A stretch of 64,000 nucleotides of DNA from Bacillus sp. NTK071 (GCF_017303315.1 NZ_JAFKOI010000004.1:1-64000), one strand, 5' to 3'; shown: positions 1 to 8,208, numbered from the stretch's first letter. Translations and numbers: made by a program. The notes: a model not told the origin generated them from the sequence alone.

Positions 1-18
1 TAATACCCACATTATCTT

Positions 19-46
19 CCTTCCTTAGAATATTCTTCTAGGAAGG
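19..46. repeat. Inverted repeat / hairpin
   Basis: Two arms (CCTTCCTTAGAA and TTCTAGGAAGG) separated by five bases form an 11-bp stem with one bulged T. No gene reads into it within the window, so whether it is a terminator is unclear. The stretch 47-98 shows nothing recognisable. Confidence 0.4.
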
Positions 47-98
47 ATAACGTTTAAAGGCGGAGTATCAAAAACAATTAGCTTAGCTTGACGGCTAT

Positions 99-118
99 GA
101 AACCTGTCCCTCTGTCCC
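99..118. repeat. Partial GGGACAGG-family repeat end
   Basis: This 20-base stretch matches the right-hand end of the repeat at 248-425 (AAACCTGTCCCTCTGTCCC) but has no body or left end. The preceding GACGGCTATG also precedes the left end of the related repeat at 45628, so this could be an internally deleted copy. Confidence 0.6.
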
Positions 119-135
119 TCTAATTAGTCCTCCTT

Positions 136-247
136 TTAATATTTAGGTATAACTCCTATATCCTCCAAAACCTCACCACTTAGCGGTGTTACTATTTGTT
201 CAGCTCCACCATCCATTAATTTCTCACCTGTAGAGCTAGTTCTCCAT
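136..247 (-). pseudogene. Remnant of a displaced polymorphic-toxin C-terminal tip
   Basis: The minus strand encodes about 36 residues ending in an ordinary stop at 136-138: GEKLMDGGAEQIVTPLSG, then VLEDIGVIPKY. A glycine-rich GGxxQ segment followed by a leucine/isoleucine helix and a basic tail is the usual end of NADase or ADP-ribosyltransferase-type toxin tips (compare GGAVQYEF...LEGLGLLKEI at the end of the adjacent LXG protein). The reading frame is cut upstream by the repeat at 248-425. A strong AAAGGAGG follows the stop, but its gene is missing. I read it as an orphan toxin module left behind downstream of the current toxin and immunity pair. The family assignment is inferred from a short fragment. 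Confidence 0.5.
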
Positions 248-425
248 GGGGACACAGGGACAGGTACTTAGTCCCAACAATGATCTAATAAACTAAAGGG
301 CATAAAGCGAATCGTAGTAATTTTTCTTGCAAACAGAAGTAAAGTAGCTGGCAAGTTAGTAACACTTACAAACGTCATCGCTTTTTGACTTATGGGTGGG
401 ACAAGAAACCTGTCCCTCTGTCCCC
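248..425. repeat. GGGACAGG-family repeat, full copy (B1)
   Basis: A 178-bp element with imperfect terminal inverted repeats: it begins GGGGACACAGGGACAGG...GTCCCA and ends GGGACAAG...CCTGTCCCTCTGTCCCC. The AT-rich core has no open frame and is recognisably shared with copies at 29470-29631, 45628-45795 and 51328-51488. It separates the LXG immunity gene from the remnant toxin tip. Confidence 0.8.
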
Positions 426-448
426 AGTCAAATTGAAGCATAAAAACT

Positions 449-697
449 TTATAACTCCCTTAATATTTTATCAGCTCTTAATCTATCAATAAAATCATCT
501 AATGCTTCTTCCTCACCCGCATAAGTATCTTGTGAATTTGTAACCTTGCTAGCTCTTTCATCTGTTACATAAACAATCCATTTATTATTCTCATGCCTTA
601 ACACAACTTCGTTTTCTCTATTATCCCTTTCTTCATTCATATTATAACCTTGTAAATTCTCCTCATGTATAATTCTTATTGCCTCTTTTATATTCAT
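449..697 (-). CDS. Probable immunity protein for the LXG toxin (Imm59-like)
   Basis: An 82-residue acidic cytoplasmic protein with no signal peptide, encoded 11 bp after the LXG toxin and preceded by GGAGG. Position directly downstream of a polymorphic toxin, small size and acidity are standard features of cognate immunity proteins. The NKWIVYVTDERAS and EEALDDFIDRLR segments remind me of the Imm59 family, but I cannot confirm this without a profile search. If the upstream toxin is an NADase, this protein should bind and block its C-terminal domain in the producing cell. Like the 3' part of the toxin gene, it is AT-rich, which suggests that toxin tip and immunity gene arrived together. Confidence 0.7.
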   Translation of the reverse strand: MNIKEAIRIIHEENLQGYNMNEERDNRENEVVLRHENNKWIVYVTDERASKVTNSQDTYAGEEEALDDFIDRLRADKILREL

Positions 698-708
698 GGT
701 TTATCCTC

Positions 709-2685
709 CTATTTAATCTCCTTAAGCAAACCTAATCCTTCTAATTGTTGAACCGTAAGACCAAATTCATATTGAACGGCTCCTCCTTTTCCCCAACCTT
801 CAACGGCTGCCGCATTTCCTTTATAAAATACAAGCCTGCTATAGTCACCTTTATAATATTTTCTTACAGTAGTTTCAATCTCAGTTTTTAACTTCATGTC
901 TGTACATTTATCGACATACTCTTTGATTTTAGAAAAATCCCCTCTAACTTCATATTGATGATAATTTGATAAGTCTTCTACATATGGTAATGAACGTTCT
1001 GTATATGAATAAGATTCTCCATTAATTACAGGAGATGTATATCTTCCGTTAGCATTACCATATCTATCAATTACTTCTCGCATCTCTGGAGTAAACTGTT
1101 CTTTTATTGCAGTTCCATCAACATTTAGTGTATAACCTCCTTCAGCAGCTTTACTCCAGTTAATTGAGGCATCAGGATCTAATACTGATGAATTCTTTGG
1201 TATTTGAATACCTTCTGGCCATTTACCTTCTTTTAAAAATTTATTTGCTACATCTATGTTTACATTTTTCAATAAATAATTATATAACTCATCAGTATTG
1301 CATTTAGACTTTCTCCAAAGGTTAATAGCTTCTCCATCATCCTTACTACCCTTCCCAGCATCTACACGATCTACATCAGTCTTAATCCGCACGATTGAAT
1401 CATCAACCACATGATTCCGACCACCACTCCTAGAAACCGATGCAACGCCACTCTCCGCTACATCCCCAACTTTCCCAACCACATTCCCCGCAACACCATT
1501 CGCCCCAACAGCCACCCTATTCGGATTCCCCGCAACCTGCATGCCGCCTCTAACGTCTTGAACAAATTCACCCATGCCGCGCTTCATTCCTTCAAAAGCG
1601 TTATGCTTTTTCACGATGGCCGCAACGTCTACTTTGCTACCTCCAGCGACCTTGCTTAGGTTAGAGTTCGGTATCTTTCCAGCAAGTTTGGCGAGGCTGG
1701 CTGATTTACCTGCCATGCCGACATACGGGATAAAGGCTGTGGAAGCATTCCCTGTAATATAGGCAATGCCTTCGTCTTCATAGGTATCGGAGAAGGATTG
1801 TGAGATCGATTCAACGACGCCCATCGGATCTTTAATCGCCTGCATGGCGGCGGCTCTATAGCCTTCGACTCGCTTATCCGCTGCTTCCTTTAGAAAATCG
1901 GGTTCAATAGAATCAGGAAGTTGATGGGAGGTGTAGACGATCCCGGCGTCACCGGCAACTGTAACGAGACCTTTTCCGATTTCATATAAACCGAGAACGA
2001 GTCCTTTTCCAAAGCCATAAATGTCAGAGGAAAGGTCTTCAACACCGTCCCAAACGCCTTCGAACACACCCGTGTAGGACATTTTCAGCTTTTGAGCTTT
2101 TCCATAATAGTCGTCATCTGTATTCTCAAAGGGCTTCACTTTTGTATTGTAAATGCCCCACAGGTCGTCCATTTTTTGTTGAAGGACGTTTTCAGACCGA
2201 TTGATTTCGCGACGAATATGATTCAGGTTCGCTTCATTGCTTCGGCTTTTTTCGATTTCACTTTCGGTTGGTTCATCAAATAACGAGAAGGTATTGTAAG
2301 GGACTCGGCTTGCGACGCGTGCTGATTTTCCAACATTCCCTGAAATCCCACGTTCGATTTGCTGCAGGTTGAACCAGATGTCATTTCGATCGACTTGCAT
2401 CATCGCTTGTCGCGCTAATGGCGTGATGTAGGCATTCGTGTCAGACACATAGGATTCGAATAAGGTTAGGAGATCCTGGATTTGTTCATGATAAGCTCGG
2501 ATATAATCCTCTGATTCTTCGATCGTGAATACCCAGGCATCAATGCTTTCCCCCTGGTTTGGCTTCACGTATTCATTGATTTTAGCTAGGGACGACTCCA
2601 TTGTATCGAGGGCATGTTTGTACTTATGTAGCTGTTCTATGATGCCATCCAGTATACCATAATTGATCTTGAGATCCCGCTTCAT
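709..2685 (-). CDS. LXG-domain T7SS polymorphic toxin with TNT-like NAD glycohydrolase tip
   Basis: 658 residues. The N-terminal ~200 residues are helical LXG targeting sequence (starting MKRDLKINYGILDGIIEQL). Residues ~200-430 form a glycine/alanine-rich pre-toxin region. The last ~120 residues match the TNT NADase fold: DRYGNANGRYTSP, then a YHQYEV segment (His about residue 576) and GGAVQYEF (Gln about 638). Equivalent His and Gln residues are needed for NAD cleavage in the tuberculosis necrotizing toxin. The expected role is delivery through the type VII system into rival bacteria and NAD depletion. The gene overlaps the upstream helper by 4 bp and is followed by a probable immunity gene. 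Base composition turns much more AT-rich 3' of about 1390, matching a swapped tip. No T7SS machinery lies in the window. Confidence 0.88.
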   Translation of the reverse strand: MKRDLKINYGILDGIIEQLHKYKHALDTMESSLAKINEYVKPNQGESIDAWVFTIEESEDYIRAYHEQIQDLLTLFESYVSDTNAYITPLARQAMMQVDRNDIWFNLQQIERGISGNVGKSARVASRVPYNTFSLFDEPTESEIEKSRSNEANLNHIRREINRSENVLQQKMDDLWGIYNTKVKPFENTDDDYYGKAQKLKMSYTGVFEGVWDGVEDLSSDIYGFGKGLVLGLYEIGKGLVTVAGDAGIVYTSHQLPDSIEPDFLKEAADKRVEGYRAAAMQAIKDPMGVVESISQSFSDTYEDEGIAYITGNASTAFIPYVGMAGKSASLAKLAGKIPNSNLSKVAGGSKVDVAAIVKKHNAFEGMKRGMGEFVQDVRGGMQVAGNPNRVAVGANGVAGNVVGKVGDVAESGVASVSRSGGRNHVVDDSIVRIKTDVDRVDAGKGSKDDGEAINLWRKSKCNTDELYNYLLKNVNIDVANKFLKEGKWPEGIQIPKNSSVLDPDASINWSKAAEGGYTLNVDGTAIKEQFTPEMREVIDRYGNANGRYTSPVINGESYSYTERSLPYVEDLSNYHQYEVRGDFSKIKEYVDKCTDMKLKTEIETTVRKYYKGDYSRLVFYKGNAAAVEGWGKGGAVQYEFGLTVQQLEGLGLLKEIK

Positions 2686-2990
2686 TCCGTGTTGCTCCTG
2701 ATGGTCGTGCCGATCTTTTCATCCGTTTCTTTCATCTTTTCTACCAGCATGTCCCCTGCTTGATAAATCGCATCCAGATTGTTCAACAACTGCGTTTGGC
2801 TATCATTATGCATGTTATCTAGTAGCGCATCGACCTCTTCGATAAAATCAGAATTAAAGCTTTTTAATTCGTCTCTCGTAGAGTTATGGAAATTCTTTGT
2901 GTAACTTTTAAATTCTGAGATGTTGGAATCCAACGAATTTAATGCGGATCGCAGCTCAGCAAGGTTTAATTCAATCTTTTGACTCGCCAA
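2682..2990 (-). CDS. Small helical LXG accessory protein (DUF5344/YwqI-like)
   Basis: 102 residues, entirely predicted helical (ELNLAELRSALNSLDSNISEF...), with no signal peptide or membrane segment. Size, helix content and position immediately before an LXG gene match the WXG100-like LXG-associated partners of Firmicutes, such as B. subtilis YwqI (DUF5344). Such proteins bind the LXG helical domain and form the secretion-competent complex. It overlaps the toxin start by 4 bp (ATGA), so translation is likely coupled. Family naming is by resemblance and context. Confidence 0.75.
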   Translation of the reverse strand: MASQKIELNLAELRSALNSLDSNISEFKSYTKNFHNSTRDELKSFNSDFIEEVDALLDNMHNDSQTQLLNNLDAIYQAGDMLVEKMKETDEKIGTTIRSNTE

Positions 2991-3005
2991 CGATGTAACC
3001 TCCTT

Positions 3006-3230
3006 TTATTTAAATTGAACGGATTGAATCATAGACAAAAGCTGATCGATTTCAGCGACCATGCCTTCGACGATTTCCCTCATCTCCTCGTGGGCAGAAG
3101 CATTTTCAAAATCCATTTGATTAAAGTTCTGTAGAATCTCGTGCCGGGCATCATTTAGATTATTGATAATGCCCCCATCCCAACCTGCGTACAACAAGTT
3201 GTGGCAGAAGTCATAATCATACAATGGCAT
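3006..3230 (-). CDS. Small T7SS accessory protein of the LXG operon
   Basis: 74 residues, mostly helical and acidic (HEEMREIVEGMVAEIDQLL), starting inside the last 14 bp of the DUF4176 gene and ending 15 bp before the next helper. It is shorter than the DUF5082/YwqH proteins usually found here, and I cannot assign a family. Tight packing in the operon supports expression together with the toxin. It is probably a second chaperone or targeting partner for the LXG domain. Confidence 0.65.
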   Translation of the reverse strand: MPLYDYDFCHNLLYAGWDGGIINNLNDARHEILQNFNQMDFENASAHEEMREIVEGMVAEIDQLLSMIQSVQFK

Positions 3231-3912
3231 GATCGCTCACCTGCCCTTGACTACTTTGATTCTGAATCTTCTTCATGTCCTCGTCCGAAAACTCGATAGA
3301 CGTAATCCCTTTATCCACAATCAATTCTTCTTTCATGAGATATTCAAATGACGCTTCCATCTCATCTTGATAGCCCATATAGACAACCTTCTGAATCAAT
3401 GGAGAGGTGAAATGAATCGTGTTCCCTTTGTTCAATTCGCCAAACGGATACACAACCCCGGCGTAAGGAAAGTAAGAACGATAGCTTTTCGCAAAAATAA
3501 ATCGACTCGTAATCACCACTTTAATTGGTTCTGAAGCAGACTCACCCGGTTTAAAATAACGTGGATCCAATTCAACCACAGTACCTAGCGGCAATACCTC
3601 ACGCATGAGATCAATAGCATAAGTCAGAAAGGAAACATAAGAAGCGTCGTCTAACGAAAAACTCTTATCCAAGTAAGAAATCGTGTGAAGGCCTTCTTCC
3701 TTACGATAAAAAAGATCGATATCCTGACTCGTTAACTCTAAGGAATCCAGTTGATGCCTATAGGCATCATGCAGATGGGTGAAAACAGACTCATCTTCCA
3801 TAAACAATTTCGCAAATTCATGAATCTCTGATGCAAACACCGTTTCTCCAAAAAGCTGTTGTATTTTCTTCATCCCTAACTCTTTTAACTTCTTCTTCAA
3901 CTCGTTATTCAT
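3217..3912 (-). CDS. DUF4176 domain protein, first gene of the LXG toxin operon
   Basis: 231 residues. The central segment LPLGTVVELDPRYF, then VVITSRFIF, then a YFPYAGVVYPFG motif and VVYMGYQDE is the typical DUF4176 signature. The N-terminal half is helical and variable. DUF4176 proteins are regularly encoded beside T7SS substrates in Firmicutes, but their biochemical role is not established. It is the promoter-proximal gene of the minus-strand operon and overlaps the next gene by 14 bp. The upstream intergenic region carries two strong hairpins and a repeat. Confidence 0.8.
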   Translation of the reverse strand: MNNELKKKLKELGMKKIQQLFGETVFASEIHEFAKLFMEDESVFTHLHDAYRHQLDSLELTSQDIDLFYRKEEGLHTISYLDKSFSLDDASYVSFLTYAIDLMREVLPLGTVVELDPRYFKPGESASEPIKVVITSRFIFAKSYRSYFPYAGVVYPFGELNKGNTIHFTSPLIQKVVYMGYQDEMEASFEYLMKEELIVDKGITSIEFSDEDMKKIQNQSSQGQVSDHAIV

Positions 3913-4072
3913 TATTGGTTTTCCTCACTTTCAAGGCTACTCTGAATTCATATACCTATATGTCATCAGCATAAACCCCTTGCTACAATAGCTCTCCACT
4001 ATCGTTTGTAAATCAACTAATCTACTATTACTTGAATATACTTTTCAAAATATAGGTAAAAACAGGCTGATA

Positions 4073-4097
4073 AGCACAGAAACGATTGTGCTTTTCT
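4073..4097. repeat. Short hairpin in the LXG upstream region
   Basis: AAGCACA and TGTGCTT arms with an eight-base loop, followed by TTTCT on the plus strand. It lies in the ~440-bp gene-free stretch 3913-4352, which otherwise holds a 15-bp hairpin and a repeat but no convincing gene. Confidence 0.4.
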
Positions 4098-4189
4098 GAG
4101 TACTTCCTTCTATTAAACTTCATTATTTTCCAAACTTAGAATACCCTCTCCTTCACTCTTTTTCTATGTCTTTCGACGCATTCAACAAA

Positions 4190-4223
4190 GATAGTTCTTT
4201 TCTCATGAGAGAAAAGAACTATC
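4190..4223 (-). terminator. Perfect 15-bp hairpin, likely terminator of the 64-aa gene
   Basis: GATAGTTCTTTTCTC and its exact complement flank a four-base ATGA loop. Read on the minus strand the stem is followed by TTTGTTG. It lies downstream of the small minus-strand gene at 4353-4547 and upstream of the LXG operon, so it could insulate that operon. Confidence 0.55.
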
Positions 4224-4245
4224 CCGAAATCTTTATTGCTATTTT

Positions 4246-4335
4246 GAATCGCTGGGACGGTTCGAGACTGCTGAAAAAGCTCATATTTTTTCAGGAACAC
4301 TTTTACACTGGTCTCGGAGAGTTCTGGTGATTCAC
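4246..4335. repeat. GGGACGGTTC-family repeat with an internal insert (A1)
   Basis: The family end GAATCGCTGGGACGGTTC is followed about 55 bp later by GTTCTGGTGATTC, the rest of the same end motif. GTTC is present on both sides of the intervening segment, as a short target duplication would be. The insert has GAGAC/GTCTC ends and a central CTGAAAAA/TTTTTCAG hairpin. Confidence 0.55.
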
Positions 4336-4352
4336 TTCACTTCTCCCTACAT

Positions 4353-4547
4353 CTAACGACAAGAAACAGACCAATTAAACGCTAGAAAGTCATGTTTAAC
4401 AATTGGTGTCTTGTTGTAATTTATACAAGCGTTCTTAGCGTTTTTCATAGAATGAACGTTTAAGATAACCATCATGATTAGGAATAAAGCAACAATCATT
4501 GTGGCTATGTAAGTTCTTCTCTTTATTTTCACTTCGATCAACTCCAC
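4353..4547 (-). CDS. Small single-pass membrane protein, unknown function
   Basis: 64 residues. A positively charged start (KIKRRTY) precedes a hydrophobic segment at about 14-33 (IATMIVALFLIMMVILNV). A short outside domain contains two cysteines and ends KHDFLAFNWSVSCR. The pattern of one membrane anchor with a compact Cys-containing tail resembles small conserved Bacillus membrane proteins, but I recognise no family. It lies 17 bp after the DMT transporter on the same strand and may be cotranscribed with it. Confidence 0.55.
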   Translation of the reverse strand: MELIEVKIKRRTYIATMIVALFLIMMVILNVHSMKNAKNACINYNKTPIVKHDFLAFNWSVSCR

Positions 4548-4564
4548 GCGTTCCTGTCATAGAA

Positions 4565-5452
4565 TCAGGTCTTCCCTTTCTTCATAACTCCACCCAACTC
4601 ATTTATGACTATCGCAACAAGTATCAATACCACGCCACACCACTGCAGTAGTGAAACCGATTCAGAGAGAACGATCATCGCTGACACAATCGCGACAGGT
4701 AACTCGATCGAGCTCAATACATTCGCAAGTCTGCCTGAAATAAGTGGTGCCCCTTTTGCAAAGAACAACGTTGGCATAACCCCACCAACAAGTGCGAGTC
4801 CAATCCCTAGTAACCATAAACGTCCGTCAGACGGATTTAGTGAAGGGATATCTCGGAAGAACACACTGGACACGAGAACAGTTGCCCCGGTCACCATCAA
4901 TAAGCTTCGTATAAATGGATGTGAGCTAGTAGCAACTCTCCCACTGAAAAAGATGAACCCAGCATAGGAAACACCAGATAAAAATCCAAGAAGTAGTCCA
5001 ATGGGATGTAAGTTAGTAACACCATCAACAATAATGTTAGAAGCAAGCACCACTCCTGTCAGGGTAACGAGCAATGCGAGAACGTTCACTAAAGTCGGTC
5101 GTGCCTTACTGAAAATCCACTCGTAGATCATGCCGATCCATACGAATTGGAAGAGTAGAATAATTGCGAGCGAAGCAGACAAATACTGCATCGCTCCGTA
5201 ATAGAATATACTCGTTAACCCCATTGCAGCACCGGTGATCATGACTTTAATGAAATCAGGTTTTGAGAGGTTCTCTATCTTCAATCCTTTGAAGAAGCAC
5301 ATGGCCCCCAACAAAATAAGCGCAAGCACCATTTGCACAATGTTGATCTGGCCAAGGCTATAATCATAGCCAAATCCAGTTTTCACGAAGATCGGCGTCA
5401 GTCCAAAGCTCCCTGCACCAATCAATATGTATATGATTCCTTTTAGTTTCAT
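4565..5452 (-). CDS. EamA/DMT-superfamily transporter
   Basis: 295 residues forming ten hydrophobic segments in two similar halves, the standard layout of EamA (DUF6) drug/metabolite transporters. Tell-tale parts are GAGSFGLTPIFVK in the first helix and SLLQWCGVVLILVAIVI near the end of the second repeat. Family members export amino acids or other small metabolites; the substrate here is not visible. The ATG is preceded by AAGGAGG. Length is normal for the family. Confidence 0.85.
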   Translation of the reverse strand: MKLKGIIYILIGAGSFGLTPIFVKTGFGYDYSLGQINIVQMVLALILLGAMCFFKGLKIENLSKPDFIKVMITGAAMGLTSIFYYGAMQYLSASLAIILLFQFVWIGMIYEWIFSKARPTLVNVLALLVTLTGVVLASNIIVDGVTNLHPIGLLLGFLSGVSYAGFIFFSGRVATSSHPFIRSLLMVTGATVLVSSVFFRDIPSLNPSDGRLWLLGIGLALVGGVMPTLFFAKGAPLISGRLANVLSSIELPVAIVSAMIVLSESVSLLQWCGVVLILVAIVINELGGVMKKGKT

Positions 5453-5593
5453 TACAGTCCTCCTTGCCTACAAGCTTTCCCCATCATGTTACCATTCTTA
5501 CACTTTCCCATGTATAGGATATTAAAAGAACGATTTAATAAAAGATGCCATTCCAACCGATTGAAGTACTTCTTTCTCTCGTTCTGTGTTAGG

Positions 5594-5680
5594 CAATCGA
5601 CGGGACGGTTCTACTTATTCTATCTTACACACAAAAAAGGAGTGCTAATGAATTGAGTCATTAGCACTCCTTTTCCTTTA
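5594..5680. repeat. GGGACGGTTC-family half element with terminator hairpin (A2)
   Basis: The end motif CAATCGACGGGACGGTTCT at 5594 is followed by a strong hairpin at about 5635-5675 (AAAAGGAGTGCTAATGA paired with TCATTAGCACTCCTTTT). The right-hand terminal repeat of the family is absent; its place is taken by the GGGGGTCAGGT hairpin. The stem with its T-tract should end transcription in either direction. Confidence 0.65.
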
Positions 5681-5689
5681 TGAGATAGA

Positions 5690-5715
5690 GGGGGTCAGGT
5701 CCATACCTGACCCCC
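5690..5715 (-). repeat. GGGGGTCAGGT hairpin abutting the permease stop codon (C1)
   Basis: Perfect 11-bp inverted repeat (GGGGGTCAGGT / ACCTGACCCCC) with a CCAT loop. It begins at the base immediately after the stop codon of the ABC permease gene. A near-identical hairpin abuts another stop codon at 8701. Confidence 0.75.
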
Positions 5716-6483
5716 TTAGTTTTCTTCACGCGATGCCCAACCGGCAAAACGCTTATGAAGTGGTTTAAGCAGAAGATAATCCATCAGTAAAGCTAGGAAG
5801 CCAATCAGTAGAATTCCTAATATAACAGAAGACGTATTTCCGATCTGTCCGTTAAAGGCAATGAAATAACCGATACCGGAGTTGCCACCGATCATTTCCG
5901 CTGCGACGAGGGAGCGCCACGAAATAGCGAACCCAACATAGATCCCGCTAATGGCTGCTGGCGTAATTTCTGGTAGAAATACATAATAGCCAAGTCGCCA
6001 ACTCTTCGCTCCTAGCGTTCGAGCCGCTCGAATATGCGATTCAGGTATTTGGTTCATCCCCTGGATGACGTTAATTAGAATCGGGAAAAACGATGCAATG
6101 ATGATCACCGCGATCATCGGTGCATCCCCAAGCCCTAACAAAATGATCAGCAAGGGTGCCCATGCCATCGGAGGAGTAGCCTGGAAGAATGTAACGAGGG
6201 GAGTGAGAAACTCACGGAATCTTCGAGAAGCACCAGCTAGAATACCAATCAGAAACGCCATTGTTGCAGAAAGAACAAAGCCAATAACTAAGCGTTTTAA
6301 ACTGACAAGTATATGGTTTGTCAGTTCTCCCTTTTCCCATTGATTGACGCCCTCATTCAACACATCGATTGGACCTGGAAAAACATAAGCTGGAAAGTTG
6401 ACCGCAATAGCTGACCAAACGATCAATACAAATGGTACCGCTAGCCAGCTCATTTTCCATCTATTCACTTTTCGTAACTCCAT
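5716..6483 (-). CDS. ABC transporter permease, sulfonate/nitrate/taurine type (SsuC/TauC-like)
   Basis: 255 residues with about six membrane helices. The cytoplasmic loop IRAARTLGAKSWRLGYYVFLPEITPAAISG is the EAA motif (EAA...G) of BPD_transp_1 permeases that contacts the ATPase. It matches the SsuC/TauC/NrtB branch in length and order. The start overlaps the end of the binding-protein gene by 23 bp, so the four genes DsrE, ATPase, binding protein and permease form one minus-strand operon. The substrate is probably an organosulfur or nitrogen compound; the DsrE neighbour favours sulfur (inference). Confidence 0.87.
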   Translation of the reverse strand: MELRKVNRWKMSWLAVPFVLIVWSAIAVNFPAYVFPGPIDVLNEGVNQWEKGELTNHILVSLKRLVIGFVLSATMAFLIGILAGASRRFREFLTPLVTFFQATPPMAWAPLLIILLGLGDAPMIAVIIIASFFPILINVIQGMNQIPESHIRAARTLGAKSWRLGYYVFLPEITPAAISGIYVGFAISWRSLVAAEMIGGNSGIGYFIAFNGQIGNTSSVILGILLIGFLALLMDYLLLKPLHKRFAGWASREEN

Positions 6484-7444
6484 CTACAAATGAAAGATCC
6501 ATCAACTTCTTCACATCTACTTCTTTCTCTACATATCCCAGGTCATATGCAGCGTCCGCTAATTGTTGATAGTACTCAAAATCATTTCCATCGAATTGCC
6601 AATCATACGTCATTTTATCCTTCGCTTTAGCGATCACTTGTTCAGCTGGGACATCTTCCACGTCCGCAATGTTGAAAACATCCACTAATACTTGATTTGC
6701 CTTTTCTGGGTTATCGTTTAGGTCGGCTATTGTTGATTGATGCACATCCATAAAGGCCTGTACAGCTTCCGGTTTATTTTTCAGTGCCTCTTCTGACACG
6801 ACAATCACAAGTGCTGGATCATTTTCTTCAGCGATTTGTTTCTTGCCTCTTAATAACGAATAAGTTAAGAAAGGTTCATTCAATACACCAGCTTGCGCTT
6901 GCCCTGAATCGACCGCTGGCTCTATATTTGTTTGTTTAAATTCCTGAATCGTCACGTCTTCAGGAGTGAGCCCCGCATCTGGCAAGATAAGCCCACGCGT
7001 AATGATATCTACGCCACTTCCGCTCTTCACGCCAGCTAGTACCTGACCCTTTAACTCTTCAACAGACGTAATACCTGAATCTTGGCTCGTCACAACGCCT
7101 ACTTTTCCTTCACTTACTTTAGAGATCACTTTGACGGGAAGCCCTCGCGATGACCAGTTCACAAGCGCAGGGATACCAGCATACGCCACATCTAGATCAC
7201 CTGAAGCAAGGGCTTGATATAATTCAGGGCCTGAGTTAAATCCATATGTTTCAGCTGTTAATTTCTCATTAAAAGCCCCATTCTTGTCTGCTACGATTCC
7301 AGGCGCATTGGCCAGAATCGATACATAGCCAATGTTTAATTGAGGCTTATCACCATCCTCACTAGATGGACTAGAGGAGTTTTCCGCATTACCACAAGCA
7401 GTTAAGACGAGCACAGCAACCATAAACAACCATACTTTTTTCAT
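6461..7444 (-). CDS. ABC transporter substrate-binding lipoprotein (SsuA/NMT1-like)
   Basis: 327 residues. The signal peptide MKKVWLFMVAVLVLTACG ends in a lipobox (LTAC), so the protein is anchored outside the membrane. The mature part has the NMT1/SBP_bac_11 pattern: NIGYVSILANAPGIVA near the N terminus, SGDLDVAYAGIPALVNW, VGVVTSQDSGITSVEELKG and ALKNKPEAVQAFMD. Such proteins bind sulfonates, taurine, nitrate or thiamine precursors; the ligand cannot be read from sequence. It overlaps the ATPase gene by 4 bp (ATGA). Confidence 0.87.
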   Translation of the reverse strand: MKKVWLFMVAVLVLTACGNAENSSSPSSEDGDKPQLNIGYVSILANAPGIVADKNGAFNEKLTAETYGFNSGPELYQALASGDLDVAYAGIPALVNWSSRGLPVKVISKVSEGKVGVVTSQDSGITSVEELKGQVLAGVKSGSGVDIITRGLILPDAGLTPEDVTIQEFKQTNIEPAVDSGQAQAGVLNEPFLTYSLLRGKKQIAEENDPALVIVVSEEALKNKPEAVQAFMDVHQSTIADLNDNPEKANQVLVDVFNIADVEDVPAEQVIAKAKDKMTYDWQFDGNDFEYYQQLADAAYDLGYVEKEVDVKKLMDLSFVDGVTKSE

Positions 7445-8208
7445 TCGTTTTCTCCTTTTCTAGGTGAGAGTCTTTCATCTTTCAAGAAATCATAAAGCTT
7501 TCTTTGATAGAAATTATAATCAGTGGAAGTTCGATCTCTCAGACGCTCTAATTCAATGCTCACAATGTCCTTCACTCTTCCATTCTTATCTAACAAAACA
7601 ACCGTATCTGAAAGATAGATCGCCTCATCAATACTATGTGTCACCAATAAAGTGGTCGTATTCAATTTCGTGTGTAAGCTAAGAAGTTCATCTTGAAGAA
7701 CATCCCGAGTTTGAGCATCTAATGCACTAAAGGGTTCATCCAACAGAAGCAGGTTCGGCTCCGTTACTAATGTTCGCGCGAGCGCCACTCGCTGCTTCAT
7801 CCCTCCTGATAGAGAGGAAATCGGAAAAGAATGATAGTCTGATAGCCCTACCATTTCAATCATTTTCTTCACTTTCAAATCCCTTGTTTGTTTAGGTATT
7901 TTCTGCATTTTCAAACCAAACTCTACATTCTTGTACACCGACAGCCAGGGAAAGAGAGCTAGATCTTGAAACACAAATCCCTGATCCTTGGATGGTTTCC
8001 TCACCGGTTTTCCTTCAAATTCAATACGTCCTTCGTATGTAGAATGAAAACCCGCAATTAAATTTAATAGTGTTGATTTCCCGCACCCACTCGGTCCTAA
8101 TAAGGATACAAATGAATTCTTCTTAATTGAGAAATCAATATCGTTAAGAATCGTTGCATTCTTCCCATAGTTGAACGATACCTTTTCAAGTTCAACGAGT
8201 GCCGACAT
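7441..8208 (-). CDS. ABC transporter ATP-binding protein (SsuB/TauB-like)
   Basis: 255 residues. Walker A GPSGCGKST near residue 38, Q-loop FVFQDLALFPWL, signature LSGGMKQRVALARTL and Walker B LLLLDEPFSALD are all present. The FPWL after the Q-loop and the overall length fit the SsuB/TauB/NrtD group that energises sulfonate and nitrate importers. It follows the DsrE gene by 16 bp and overlaps the binding-protein gene by 4 bp. Confidence 0.9.
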   Translation of the reverse strand: MSALVELEKVSFNYGKNATILNDIDFSIKKNSFVSLLGPSGCGKSTLLNLIAGFHSTYEGRIEFEGKPVRKPSKDQGFVFQDLALFPWLSVYKNVEFGLKMQKIPKQTRDLKVKKMIEMVGLSDYHSFPISSLSGGMKQRVALARTLVTEPNLLLLDEPFSALDAQTRDVLQDELLSLHTKLNTTTLLVTHSIDEAIYLSDTVVLLDKNGRVKDIVSIELERLRDRTSTDYNFYQRKLYDFLKDERLSPRKGENE

